DNA of 64,000 bases, taken from assembly GCF_000189635.1 (NCBI RefSeq), contig NW_002476407.1:558001-622000 (forward strand), given 5' to 3'. This DNA is from Tetrahymena thermophila SB210 (Eukaryota; Ciliophora; Oligohymenophorea; Hymenostomatida; Tetrahymenidae). A program made the translations under genes and the position numbers. Positions 17,787 through 29,477 of the stretch are shown piece by piece. A model generated the notes under the pieces. It searched no databases. It was not told where the DNA came from and worked only from the letters and a program-made list of their open reading frames with translations. The stretch's first letter is position 1. Each line of letters begins with the position of its first letter.

Positions 17787-18508
17787 AACTATTATATATT
17801 TTTATCTCTAAAATTAATTCTACCTATCATTATAACTAATTTTGAAGATTATTAATTAGCTGTGAATGTTTATATAAGCTTTTTATTCATTTAGCTTTTT
17901 ATCATATAAAATAATTTGCAATCAAAGATTAAAACAATTAAATTTCAATTCATTTTAATTCCATTAAAATAAACATTCATTTAAAACTTAACACAAATAA
18001 TAAAATATATTAATCCAAATTTCAATAATTGTATTGATTTAGTTAAATTTTTCATTACTAATGTAAAATGTTTACAAATTTACTCACACATTTAGGTTGA
18101 AAACTTTCTTTAATTATACTTAATATTCTATTTTAAAAGTTCTTGTCTAAATTTTTGTATTTATTTAGGACATATATTAAAGTTAAAGGTTTATATGATT
18201 TAAAAACACATTAAATAAAATTTATTTAATTTAATATAATTGTTTTTTACTTTCAAAGTTCTTCCATTTAAAAATGTGAAATATATAAAAATAATTTAAA
18301 AAATATTATTTTAGCTAAAGTAAATAAATTTGATTCAATTTAAGAATATTTTGAAAGTATTAAAAAAATTTTATTAATATCTTAATTTTAATTTTTGAAA
18401 AATAAAAAGATAGATAGATAGATAGATACATTTGCTTGAATAGGAACATATTTTTTTGAATAAGAATTTTAAAGTTTAACTTAAAAAATATTTTTAATAA
18501 ATTATGCC
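17787..18508. other. Convergent spacer with GATA microsatellite
   Basis: About 700 bp of AT-rich DNA between two convergent 3' ends. The only distinct element is a short GATA repeat at 18409-18428. Confidence 0.6.
18409..18428. repeat. GATA microsatellite
   Basis: Five tandem copies of the tetranucleotide AGAT. Similar short GATA/TATC runs recur elsewhere (for example near 36160, 38095 and 57235), always outside accepted exons. Confidence 0.8.
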
Positions 18509-21304
18509 TCAATTTTTCATAATTAAGTTTATATTGTTTACTTTATTTTTTTTGGATATTATTAATTAGTTATTTATATAAGAAGTTTCATCAGCATTAT
18601 ATTATTTATTTAGATCTAATATTTATTAATTGCTCAATTAAAATTGGCATTTGTTGAATTCTAAATAGAATGACTAAATTTATTCGATATAGCTACTAAT
18701 TTATTAGATTTCCTAAAAAGTAATGTGACAAGGTAAGATTATTTCAACATAACTAAATATTTTATTAACTGATAAAGAGATACATTTAAATAGAATTTGT
18801 ATAGATGTCATATTATATTATAGTTGTGAAATTTCTAACTTAATGCTTTTTATATCATATTGTATTGCAAAAAAATGAGAAATTATATTTAATGATGAGT
18901 TTTATACCTAAATAGTTTTAGGAATTACCAATTTGTAATTTTATATAGTTTAATTAGTCCTTTCATGTATATCAATTATTGCTGTTTCATTCAGGTAAAT
19001 CTAATCCCTTAAATCTAGTATTATTGTTTTAAATTAGTCTAAGGTTTTGTTCATTTTTTAAATTATATAGTAGAGCTATTCATCTGTAATGTTCGGATAC
19101 TAATTTTGTTAAATGGAAATGTTTTTTTAGAACTTAAGATTATTGATGATTTTTGCATATTAATTAAATTAATTTTATGTAGCATCACAACCAATTTCAT
19201 TAAAATAATTTTTAAGGAAAGCTTAGTTAACTAATGGGTTGGTTATATAAAGACAGAATTCATCATCAAAGATTTAAGATTTATTTTAAATTTCTAAATG
19301 AAATTGTTAAAAATTTTATTTATATTTTAGATCATTTATCTCTGTTAAATTTGTTATTAATTTAGATTATGAAAATGTTTAAGCTATAATTTTTAAGTTA
19401 GAGATATTTGTATTTTATAAAAATTAAAGGATATAGAGAATCTCTTGCTTGCCTATAGAATATATTTAAAAATGAAATTTAGACAGTTATGAGTATAAAT
19501 TTAATTATTCAAATAATTTTTTAAATCCCTATTAATTTTCATCTTCAAACAACTTTTTACTCTTGCTGAAATTAATAGAAAGACTATTTAAATTTATTTT
19601 ATTTGTCAAGCTTTTTAGTAAATTTGATAAATTTTATATTGAAATATTTAGATTTTAGCTTAAATCCAGCTTAAATGTTTATAATTTTGTGTTATCTTGT
19701 AAGTAGAGAATTATTTGCTATACTCCAGAATCTGAAATTAAAGCACTTTAGCTAGAAAACTTAAATGAAATTAAATTGTTTTTATGATTCTAAAGAAAAG
19801 TAAGATATTGATTTATTCCTTAATCTGTGGTAATATCAATACACTTTATTTCTAATGTAATCCCTAATAAATTTGATTAATTATTAGCAAATTGAGCTAT
19901 AGAAGATATAATTTAATCGTTAAATTTAAAATTTTTATTTTCATCACCTATAAAAATTCTTAATTCTTTCAATTTTTTAATTTTATTTAATTATGAGAAA
20001 AAATTTAGACTTATTTCTATTATATTTAAAAAATCTAATTCTAAATACTCTAAGTCTCCTAATTCTATCAGAAACTTATTAGTCTCAGATATTTATACAG
20101 GACTTAAATTGAGTTTTAAACTTTGTAACTATGTAATTAAGCTAACTTTTTACAGTATTTAATTGGATTATTCAATGTTATGCAAATTTAATGATAACTT
20201 TAACTCTTAAAAATCATTTAAATATTTTAAATATCCAATCAAATTTGCTATTTCCTCAAAATTTTCGCTTTTTAACAATGGCATTTCTAAAGAAAAGGAT
20301 GTCAAATTTTTGCTTACTTAAATAGATTTTTGAATCATTTTAATTGTTTTTGAAGTAAAACTTTAAATCGATTGTGAATTTCTATTGATTAAGATGCTAA
20401 TTTACTGAATTTAAGCAGATTTCTGAATTTATTAGCTTACAAGAGTCATTAGTTTATCATTAAATGTTTCATCTAAATTTGTCATATTAAAAACAAAGTT
20501 TTTTAAGTTTAACAATTTGAGGTTATTTAAAATATCTTCATAAATAAACTAAGTTTCATATTTAATTAGTTAGCCATAAATATCATCTTTAATAGAGACA
20601 TACCCAGCATTTAACTAAAAAGACTCCAATGTATTATTTAAATGATTCAATTTTCTGCATAAGTAGAGCAACATATCTTTAAAATAATTTATTTAGGAAA
20701 TATAAATGTTTCCATAATTAAAAGTAATAGAAATATGCTTCCAAACAAATGGTTGCTACAATGTTTAGATCAAGCGATCAATATTAATATTTTCTTCCCT
20801 ATATTATTGATCTGGTAAATAAATATTACTATCACTCTAAATTAAAGTTTCTAGATTGAAGTAAACTTGTATTGTCTCTATAGTACAGTGTTTTTGAAAG
20901 TAGTACATTTAACCTGGTAAACACGAATAGCAGCAAGAATCGCATTATTGACTTTTATTTTATTAAACGTTTGAATTATAAATACATTTCAGACAGTTAA
21001 TTTCCTATGTTTACTACTGAATGCAACCTTAATGGTATTTTGGCTATATTTCTTACTGGTATATTTAAAATTAGTCTTAATTAACTTTTGTCTCTCCTTA
21101 AAACTCAGAGTTATCTTTTTCTTTTGTACCATTAGCAAAAAAGAAATGATTAGATAATATTATGATTATGACAGCAGCAAAAACAAACGCTAAAAGATAT
21201 TTAATCACTTTTTTCCTATTCTCCTTTTCAATATCCAAAGAGAACTTTCCATCATAGTTTTCAAAACTTTATTCTTATATTTCATCTTCACCTAGTTCAG
21301 TCAT
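18509..21304 (-). CDS. Leucine-rich single-pass membrane protein
   Basis: One uninterrupted frame of 931 residues from ATG 21302-21304 to TGA 18509-18511, using very many TAA/TAG Gln codons. Seen: an acidic 30-residue N-terminus, a strong transmembrane helix at about 33-56 (VIKYLLAFVFAAVIIIIL), a Cys-rich segment of about 60 residues (C-LKC, CDSCCYSC spacing, reminiscent of furin-like or disulfide-knotted extracytoplasmic modules), then about 750 residues of irregular leucine/isoleucine/asparagine-rich repeats spaced roughly 25-30 residues (for example LSLNLHNIEQ, LKLNLSPVQ). No signal peptide precedes the helix, so it is probably a type II signal-anchor protein with the repeats outside the cytosol. 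I do not recognise a named family; the repeat region resembles the divergent LRR-like proteins common in ciliates. Function unknown. Confidence 0.82.
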
Positions 21305-22202
21305 CTCTATATAATTATAATGATTGTATAATTATGTAAAGTCAATATTTTATGATTTCATAATAAATAAAAATAGCTGATAAAAATTTTAATGTTTATA
21401 TATTTAAATCAACTTCTTTTTTTAGAATTTAATAAACAAAATTATTATTTTTGTTGAAACTCATTATTTTTAATATGCTTTTCACGCATTTTAAAAATTA
21501 TTTTCATATAATTTATATTTTTTAATGAATAAATTCAATTAAATATTTCTAAAATACTAAAAAATCTTTTAATATATCTAAATTATTTTATATTTATTTT
21601 AAATATTTAAAATGATATTTTAAAATTTTAAGCATTTTATTTAATAAATAAATAAGTTACTTTTGCTTTTATTTAATTAATTAATTTAATTTAGTTTTTA
21701 GAAAATAATCATTTTATTATAATTCTAATCTTTGTTTACTCTCAGATTATTGTAATGATGCAACTCTATAATTTTATTAATTTGTGGTCCATAGCTTAAA
21801 ATCTAATTTGACAAAATGCTTTATAAACCCAAAAAACTTTTAAGCATCTGTCTATTTATCTATCTATCTTTAAAGAGAAACAAAATTTTCTTCGTTATTA
21901 AGTAATTTCTTGATTGTATTTATTTATTTGTTAAATTGATATATATTTAGATACTAGGAGATTGTAAATAAAATACAAACAAATTAATTATAAAGCACAC
22001 ATTCATATAGCAACAGAGAGCGATAATCTTGTCAAAACTCTAATAGGAATAATTTACAAGTGAGAGAAAAGACAGATTATCAAAGGAAAATAGAATTCTA
22101 GAATTAGAAATATTCATTTAAAATATAAAATTTGGCTTCATATTAAAGTGATTACAAACACCAAATCGATTATAGATTAATTGTTGACTAAATAATAATA
22201 AG
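21305..22202. other. Divergent spacer between two genes
   Basis: About 900 bp of AT-rich DNA holding the promoters of the leucine-rich membrane gene (-) and the phosphatase-like gene (+). No coding frame or defined motif stands out. Confidence 0.55.
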
Positions 22203-25200
22203 ATGATTGTTAATAGAGCGTACCTTTACTTTGCATTTAAAATAAAAGATGCTATTTTTATAGGAGATTTTAATTCGCCTCATGTAAAACTATTTTTTTG
22301 TTAAATGAGAAATATTTTTTTAAGAGAATAAAGCTAAATAGGCTAAATTCTTCTCTTTTATGCTCTAAAAAAGTTTACCTTACTTAAAAGCTAAATAAAA
22401 AATGATTTGTTTTTAACTAATATAGGAAAAAGATTTTCTCATTACCAATAAAATAACAACAATCATTAATTGTGCTCAAGGGTAGATAAGAACAATAACT
22501 CACCCTTTTCCTCTTAAAATCATAGAGTTCAATTGGAAAGATTCAGATGATTAAGTAAAGAAATTGTTTAACAGAATAAGATCTAATTAAAGGATAACAA
22601 ACAATTTTTATTATATTTCAACAGATAATTTTGGATGAAAAGGATGAAAATATAAATAAAATATATGATGCAATATATGAAACTGTTGATAAAGGAGAGA
22701 GTGTTTTAGTTTGCTCGATGCGAGGACAAAGTAGAGCTTTGACTCTCATATCGGCATTTTTTATGAAAAGGTAAAATTTTAGCTTAGAAATATTGAATTA
22801 ACTTTTAATAAAGACTCAAAGTCTAAAAAAAACAATTATTGATAACCATAAATTTATTTGATTTAACTATATAAAATATTGAAGGTATAAATGGACTCTA
22901 TATAAAACTCTAGAATTTATGAATTCTAAAAGATCTGACTTTGAGATTAGGGCTAATTTTCTAAAATAGCTTGTTAATTTTGAAAAAAGACTATTTGGGG
23001 ATGATCTTAGTTAGTGTTCAAGGACTTGGAAAGGTAACTAAAGATTACATCTTATTAATAGAAAAAATAAGGAATTGATTTTTCAAAATAATTAATAAAA
23101 ATTTTTTGTTCTATTGTTTTTTAGTGTGGTTGTGAATGAAGGCTAATTTTTCATTAATTGGTTAATAATTAATTTTAATTTGAAATTTCTTGATTAATCA
23201 CCACAATATTTAATTAAAATTAAAAAGAGTATATATACATGATGGAGTATTTATTTTAATTATTTATTAACAAAAAGATGATAACAATCAAGAACCAGAA
23301 GCAGAAATGATGAAAAACACATTCTTAAATTCACAAAAGCAAATTCCATTTCCTGAAGTTTAAAAATAAAAAACTCTGAGCAATTCAATGCAAAAATGTA
23401 ATTAATTATTTTTAATTAAATTCTTAAGATAAATTTTAATTTGATTAATGTAAACTCAAAGCAATTCAAAAAATCTGTTGGAGTACAGAAATAGCTTAAG
23501 AAATGAAAGAAGACTAAAATATTAAGAATGAAAATAAATTAAATTAATAATTACAAAATAAAAAGCCTATCTTGAAGAATAAAGCTGAGAGAAATGCCTA
23601 TCTTTCATAAATAGAAGAAATAGGAGTAGATAATAAAGTAAATTGTTTATTTACATTTGTATTTATATGACTTTTACTCGTTTTGTTATAGGATTTAAAA
23701 GAAAAAGATCCAAATTTGGCATAATTGGAGCAATATAAAAACGAATTTTTAACAAACTCACTCCTTAAATCAGAAAGCAAAACTTATGAACAAATATATA
23801 AAAGGGATATGATGAACTTATCTCGTGAGTCTCCTATCCACCTAAGGAAGAAGACTACAGATTTATCACTGCCAAATTTTTAAGTGATTGATTGCAAATA
23901 AAAAATAAATATGAACGAATAAAATCAATAAAATAATAATACTGGAAATAATCATTTAGATCTAAATTAAAAGAATTAAGACTTTATTTAAGTAAACAAA
24001 CAAGAGAAAAATATGGATCAGTAAATGAGAGAGTCTAAATTTTTGAAAGACTAGCCATTTTAAGGACAACAAAATAATGCTCTTTTTTAAATTAAATCTA
24101 ATTAAATTAATGGAGTGTCACCTAATCTAAGCAGGAATCCAACACCTTAGCAGTAAAAATAAAATAAATAGTATAGGAAAAGTCCAATACCACTACCTTT
24201 TCACTCAAGAAGATTTATGTATAAAAGTAATAATGAAAATAACATAAATAATGAATAAAACAATTTAAACGGCTAATTAAATTAAAATACCTACAATTTA
24301 TAATCAGAAGAACAATCAAATAAAGATAATTTAAACTTAACACAATATATACAACCTAATTTATAATAGCATACTCGCTTTCAAAATAACTAACCTTCTA
24401 ATAATAACTTCTAAAATAGTAATAGTAGCTTGGCAAATAATAGTATTAGAGTCCCAACTAAGAAATTAAGTTAAGACTAAATTGAAAATAATGAAAATGA
24501 TACTAATAAACTAGAAAATTTTAAGATCAATCCTAATTAGATATCTTTACCTTCAACAAATAGAAATAGCTAAAATCAATAAATTATAACTACTCCTCCA
24601 ATAAATTAACAAAATGTATAAAGTATTGGCAGTACATCTTAAGTTCCACAAAGTAATATGGCTTTGGTTAACTTGAATGAATTAAATAACTCAAGTTTTC
24701 ATTAATAACAGCCTAACTCATCTTTTAACCATTCATTTAGAAGCAATAACATGAACGCAACGAAGGTAGCTAACTTTAGAAAGTTATCTTCTTCAAATAA
24801 TAACAGCCCAGATCATAAATCTTCAACATAAAACTATTTCAAAAATGGGCTTCAAAACGGTAATTAGAATAATTAAATCAATAAAATACCTATACAATAA
24901 TATTCAACTCCAAAAAATCCTTAAGACCTAGGCATTTTATCCTCAAAAAAGAAGAATACGTTTAGCTTTTACGACAATAACTCAAATAATAATCAACTAA
25001 ACAATTCAATTATTAAAAGTCCTTATGCAAATTTTTTACCTTCTCTGAAGGATAAAACATAAAAGTTTACATTACCAAAAAAAGGGATTTACAGTCACCA
25101 TAACCAAGAAGTTTCAAATACAGAAGGCAATTCTCCAGTGAATTAAAACTAAAATAACTTTGTTTTTACTGAAGTAACTATTGATGGATACTTAAATTAA

Positions 25201-25697
25201 GACCTTGTCCTAAACTAAAACCATTAAAACTAAGAGTCTGATTAGTTTAAGTTGAATCTTTAAAAAGCAAGAAACACAGTGAATTCCAAAGATAACCCTA
25301 CAGCAATTTAGGCAGTTCACCCAAGAGACCAAAGATCATTTTCAATGTAAATTGCTATTTTCTGTTAAAATTTTTAAACTTAAATTTTATAATTAAAAAA
25401 CTGAAATATAAAATAAAAATATTTTTGAATAAAAGGGCTGAACAAAGAAGAATTCAGACTGAATAATCAGCTGATACTTATTTACAGTAAAAAAAAAAAT
25501 AAACTATTTAATAAATTAATAATACAACTTGGCTAACTCCTAAAGAGTTAGATCCAATATAAAAATTATAAAATCCCATAAAGTCTATTTCAATAAAAAC
25601 ATATGAGAAAAAGACTCCAAAGTACTTTAAAAATGTATTAAGAAAAGAACCACTTTTTTAACAATAATAATAATTAACAAATATCACTTTGTCTTGA
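22203..25697 (+). CDS. Dual-specificity-phosphatase-like protein with Ser at the Cys position
   Basis: Eight exons (22203-22283, 22426-22554, 22625-22770, 22885-23033, 23278-23397, 23462-23637, 23692-25346, 25436-25697) join in phase to 905 residues. Residues 1-150 form a DSP-like domain: DAIFIGDFNSP, KITTIINCA, FNWKDSDDQ, then GESVLVCSMRGQSRALTLI at about 94-112. Aligned to the DSP signature HCxxGxSRS, His is Cys100 and the nucleophilic Cys is Ser101, while Gly104, Ser106 and Arg107 are kept with correct spacing. The domain should therefore bind phospho-ligands but not hydrolyse them, like STYX proteins. The remaining ~750 residues are Asn/Gln/Ser-rich and disordered, with short basic motifs. 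I recall related ciliate proteins with the same Ser, but that is memory, not a search. The 1655-bp seventh exon holds most of the tail. Confidence 0.8.
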
Positions 25698-26240
25698 AGA
25701 TCATTTGTTCAGTTTTAAATGATAAAATACAACTACAAAAAAAAAACACACTTTGATATTTTTAATTTCATTAAGCTCTACCTCCTAGGTATAGACCTAG
25801 TTTACCTTCTTAATTAAAATTGAAAAAGAAAGAATACTATATATAAACCTTTTACTATTAACTATTAAAATATAAATTTATCTTGTAAATAATATGAAAT
25901 AATTAAATTAACAAATAATATTTTAGTAATAAAAAGTTTAAAATCTATAAATTTAATATAACAATTCATCTATCTATCTACGTATTTAACTATCAATAAA
26001 ATAAACTCTTCATTTTCGAAATTAACAACAAAACAAAGATAGTTAGTTCATTACAAATGAAAAATCAAATCTGATAAGAATTATATAATATATTAAACAT
26101 TTTGCATTCCATTTTTAGTTAGTGAGTGATTAAGGAAGAATTTCACCAAAAATTTATTTTATATTAATTATTTTTTGTTTTAGTTTGTTTGTTTGTTTTT
26201 CACATTATCATATCATTAGATCAATAAATTAATACACATT
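25698..26240. other. Convergent spacer
   Basis: About 540 bp of AT-rich 3'-flanking DNA between the phosphatase-like and SAS-6-like genes, with a short TCTA run near 25970. Nothing else recognised. Confidence 0.65.
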
Positions 26241-27313
26241 TCAATTCTTTTTCATGATTGTAGATTATTTACTCTTATCTTGCTTATCTTTTGTTTCCTT
26301 TTTTATAGAAAGAAGCAGAGAGGGATTCTTAACTCTGACGATTTCATGAATATCCTACAGACGTCCTTCCATCAAAGATAGCTTAGACTTTAGACTCATG
26401 TATTTATAAGTAATGATTTATCTAATAAAATTATCATCACTGCATTCAAATTCAAAACTCATCACTTCGATATTCTTATATTCAGTTTCTTAGTTTATTT
26501 CAAGTCTTCCAGATCCATTATCCATAATAGTGAATATGGCATTGTATCTTTTAAAAGAAAAGGAAAAATCAAATATTGTTTAAAAGAAAATTGCATTATA
26601 ATTGAAAAATTAAAATTTTTATAGCAAATTTACTAGTTATGATTTGTAGCTTTTTCAACTTTATTGAAACATTTAATGCAAATAGCAGGGTATTCATTGA
26701 ATTCTAAATTCAAGTTTTGCTCAGCTTTAATCTGCTTATAGTTGTTTTGGTCAGCTCTAATATTATTTATAATCAAGAAAAATAAATACATTGGTTAACT
26801 TATTTTAAACTATGAATGGCATACTTGTGGACAAAGTGGAAAAAGATATCATTATCGCTACTTACTTCTATTTTAAGGTATTAAGGATTTTTTTCATCAC
26901 CCTATAAAATGTATTATAATAATTTTTATTTGCTATGAAAGCTACTATAATTAATTAATATATTTAATTACTAGAATGAAAATTCTTGTTCTTAAGGGTT
27001 CGTGGTTTTCTAAATCTTAGGTTTCATTTTCATCTCTGTAAAATCTTTATTAAAAAATACAAATATTCTAAAAATTGACTAAGTAATTAATCTAAGCATA
27101 CCTAATAGTGTAATAAATATCTTTATCATAAATACATCTAAGGCCATCAGCTAAATTATTTCAAAAAATGTCACGAATTAATTAAAAATGTCTTAAATAA
27201 TCAAAGTAAATTTTACCTAAAGATGGATCCATTTAATCGATTTAAGCAAAATCGAAAGAATTTAATTGCTATTAAGCTTAATGAGTTTCACTAGCAAAGC
27301 TTTTTTGAGCCAT
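26241..27313 (-). CDS. SAS-6-like N-terminal-domain protein (short form)
   Basis: Six small exons (27313-27217, 27150-27102, 27035-26972, 26901-26825, 26756-26634, 26547-26241) join in phase to 238 residues. The order of segments matches the SAS-6 head domain: RTRIFILGDEKNPQYLKIEV, SSDNDIFFHFVH (the 'D.FF' strand), NNYKQIKAEQNLNLEFNEYP (equivalent of the SLK-Q-LLVDF-FP block), and a PISA-like VMSFEFECSDDNFIRQIITYKYMSLKSK. Known: SAS-6 heads dimerise through this domain to build the nine-fold centriole cartwheel. Here the protein ends about 70 residues after the PISA-like block with only a short predicted helix and a Lys/Ser-rich end, so the long coiled-coil spoke of canonical SAS-6 is absent. 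That is the architecture of the SAS6-like (SAS6L) group. Inferred location: basal body or apical/ciliary structure. Confidence 0.72.
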
Positions 27314-27799
27314 TTTATGACTATTATTGAGGTACTTTTGATAATTAATTAATTAATTTTGTAAATTTGAAATATATTTTTTGATTTCTTATCTTTTAAT
27401 TTCAAAAAAAAAACTTAAATCAAATTACTTTACTCTACCATAAAGATATTTTGAATGAATGTATGAATAAATAAATGAAAATTATAAATAAAAATGTTTA
27501 AAAATGATAAATAAATTAATAAATCAATTGAATATCTAAAATATAATGCAAATAAAATTTTTTGAAAAAAGAATGCATCTTATTTTTTTAAAAATAATGA
27601 TTAAATAAACATAAAGAATAAATTTTTTTTAGTGATTGAATGAATGAATGATTGAATAGCAAAGATTTATTTTTAAGATTAATAAATTTAAAATAAATAA
27701 CTTTTTTGATTCATTTCATTTTAACTGAATTAAAATTTAGATATAAATTATCTTAGTAAAGTAAATATAATTATTAGTAAAAGGCTAAATAAAAGCTTG
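27314..27799. other. Divergent spacer, candidate shared promoter
   Basis: Only 486 bp separate the start codons of the SAS-6-like gene (-) and the EF-hand gene (+). It is AT-rich with ATGAATGA-type runs; no transcription-factor site can be named. A shared ciliogenesis promoter is an inference from distance and products. Confidence 0.45.
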
Positions 27800-29477
27800 A
27801 TGAAAAACAATATACTAGAATTCTAAGAGGATATAGCTAATATAATTAAAGGAATAGCATTCTATGATATTATTGTAAAAATATTTTATTTATTTTTTAA
27901 AAGATTGATCTATGTTTAAAGCTTAACTCAAAAAATTTAATTATTAAAGATAGAAAATGAAAAGATTAAAATTGCTGAAAATCCAAACTTTGATCCATAT
28001 GCAGCTTGGTCGCAAATTGATTTGAAATAATAAGGATATGTAGATGCACAATACTTGAATAAATATCTATCGTAACACAAAATTAACTGCTCAAAATATT
28101 ACTTTTATTGATTTTTAAATTTTTATTTTTTTAGGGTTAACAGGATTGCTGCTAGTGTGAAAGAGTGTCAGTATATTTTAAATTTATGCACAACGAATAA
28201 AAATTAAATGACATAAAATGAGTATAAATAGTTATATTGAAACTTAAATTTAAGAATTTTTGTTAAATTAGGTTTATAAATTTCATTCTACCAAAAACCA
28301 ACACATAATTGAAAAAACTCTGCCTTTAAAGAAGAGAAATGTAACTTTAAAGTAGACATGCTCACTTTTTGTCTGATTCAGTTATTTTAAGAAACTCTGA
28401 ATATTTAGCTTCAGAAATATTTTTGTTAGAGATAAAAGGTTTTAGAGAAATTGAAGACCTTCGCAAAAATTTTAAATCTAAAAATCAATACAATATATAG
28501 TAAATATTTTAAGTAGTAGACAATGACGGTAGAGGAGTTATTGATTATGAAGTGTAAGCAATTCCCCAAAATTAACTTTTACAGTTAATTTAATGAGAAT
28601 TATTTATTTATATTTATGTTTTTAAATAAAAAGATTGCATAAGTTTATGAAAAAGAACGGCGTTTAATTCAACGAAGATGAATTCAAAGCATTTATTTCA
28701 AGAACTACTGAAGACGGAGACTCAAAGCTTGATTACGAGGAATTAATAGTTTCTTTAATGCCAATTGATCCCTACATATACCCTCACTACAGAGAATAAT
28801 TTAACCCAACTGAAAATAACTAGTACGTAATAAGAAAAGCTTAAGAATTCAAGACAGACGCTCTAAATCCTCCTGTTTACTTTGAAGTGACAAAAAAAAC
28901 TTAAAATAAAATAAATAAATCTAATTCATAAGCTAATATAAAATATTATTCTTACAACTATCCGATTAGAAAAGTGTATAATCCTTACGAAAATGGAAGA
29001 CCTACATATAATTGTGATGAAGGATACATGGGATAATTAAAGAGTTACAGAGATGCCTATTATAACCCAAGCAGAGAAAATACTATTTAGTACACAAATA
29101 GATTCCAAGAAGGAATCAGATACCACGATTAGCATTTTGAAAAGTTTTACAAATTCATACACGACAGAGACTAAAGCGAATAGTTGTTCAATAAATTCGG
29201 AAAGAGATATGCTTATGATGAAAATATGAATCTTATAAGAGAATAAATGCTTGGATTGGCTGAGCAGTAAGTAAAACCCAAAAAATAGACAGATCAGACT
29301 TCAGCTAACAGATCTGTAGCTGATACTCTAAGATTTGCTACAATAGGCAGCAAGACAAACGATAGTTAATATAAATCAAATGACAACGTAAGAACTATTT
29401 AAAATAACAAATCTAATGTCGAAGCTAAAAGCAAATAGTAATAAGTTGATGATATTGAAGAATTTGATGAATATTGA
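27800..29477 (+). CDS. EF-hand domain protein
   Basis: Five exons (27800-27874, 27950-28071, 28135-28230, 28272-28553, 28634-29477) give 472 residues ending at TGA 29475-29477. Seen: an N-terminal FDPYAAWSQIDLKQQGYVD degenerate EF-hand near residue 40; a clear loop DNDGRGVIDYEV at 181-192, canonical at positions 1, 3, 6 and 8 but with Val instead of Glu at 12; and a paired loop TEDGDSKLDYEE whose first ligand is Thr. The pair is therefore likely weak or structural in calcium binding. After it comes DPYIYPHYREQF and a 250-residue tail rich in Tyr, Asn and Gln, ending in an acidic DDIEEFDEY. The layout resembles ciliate and flagellar EF-hand proteins, and it lies head to head with a SAS-6-like gene, but an axonemal role is only an inference. 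The third intron is 41 bp, the shortest found here. Confidence 0.82.
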
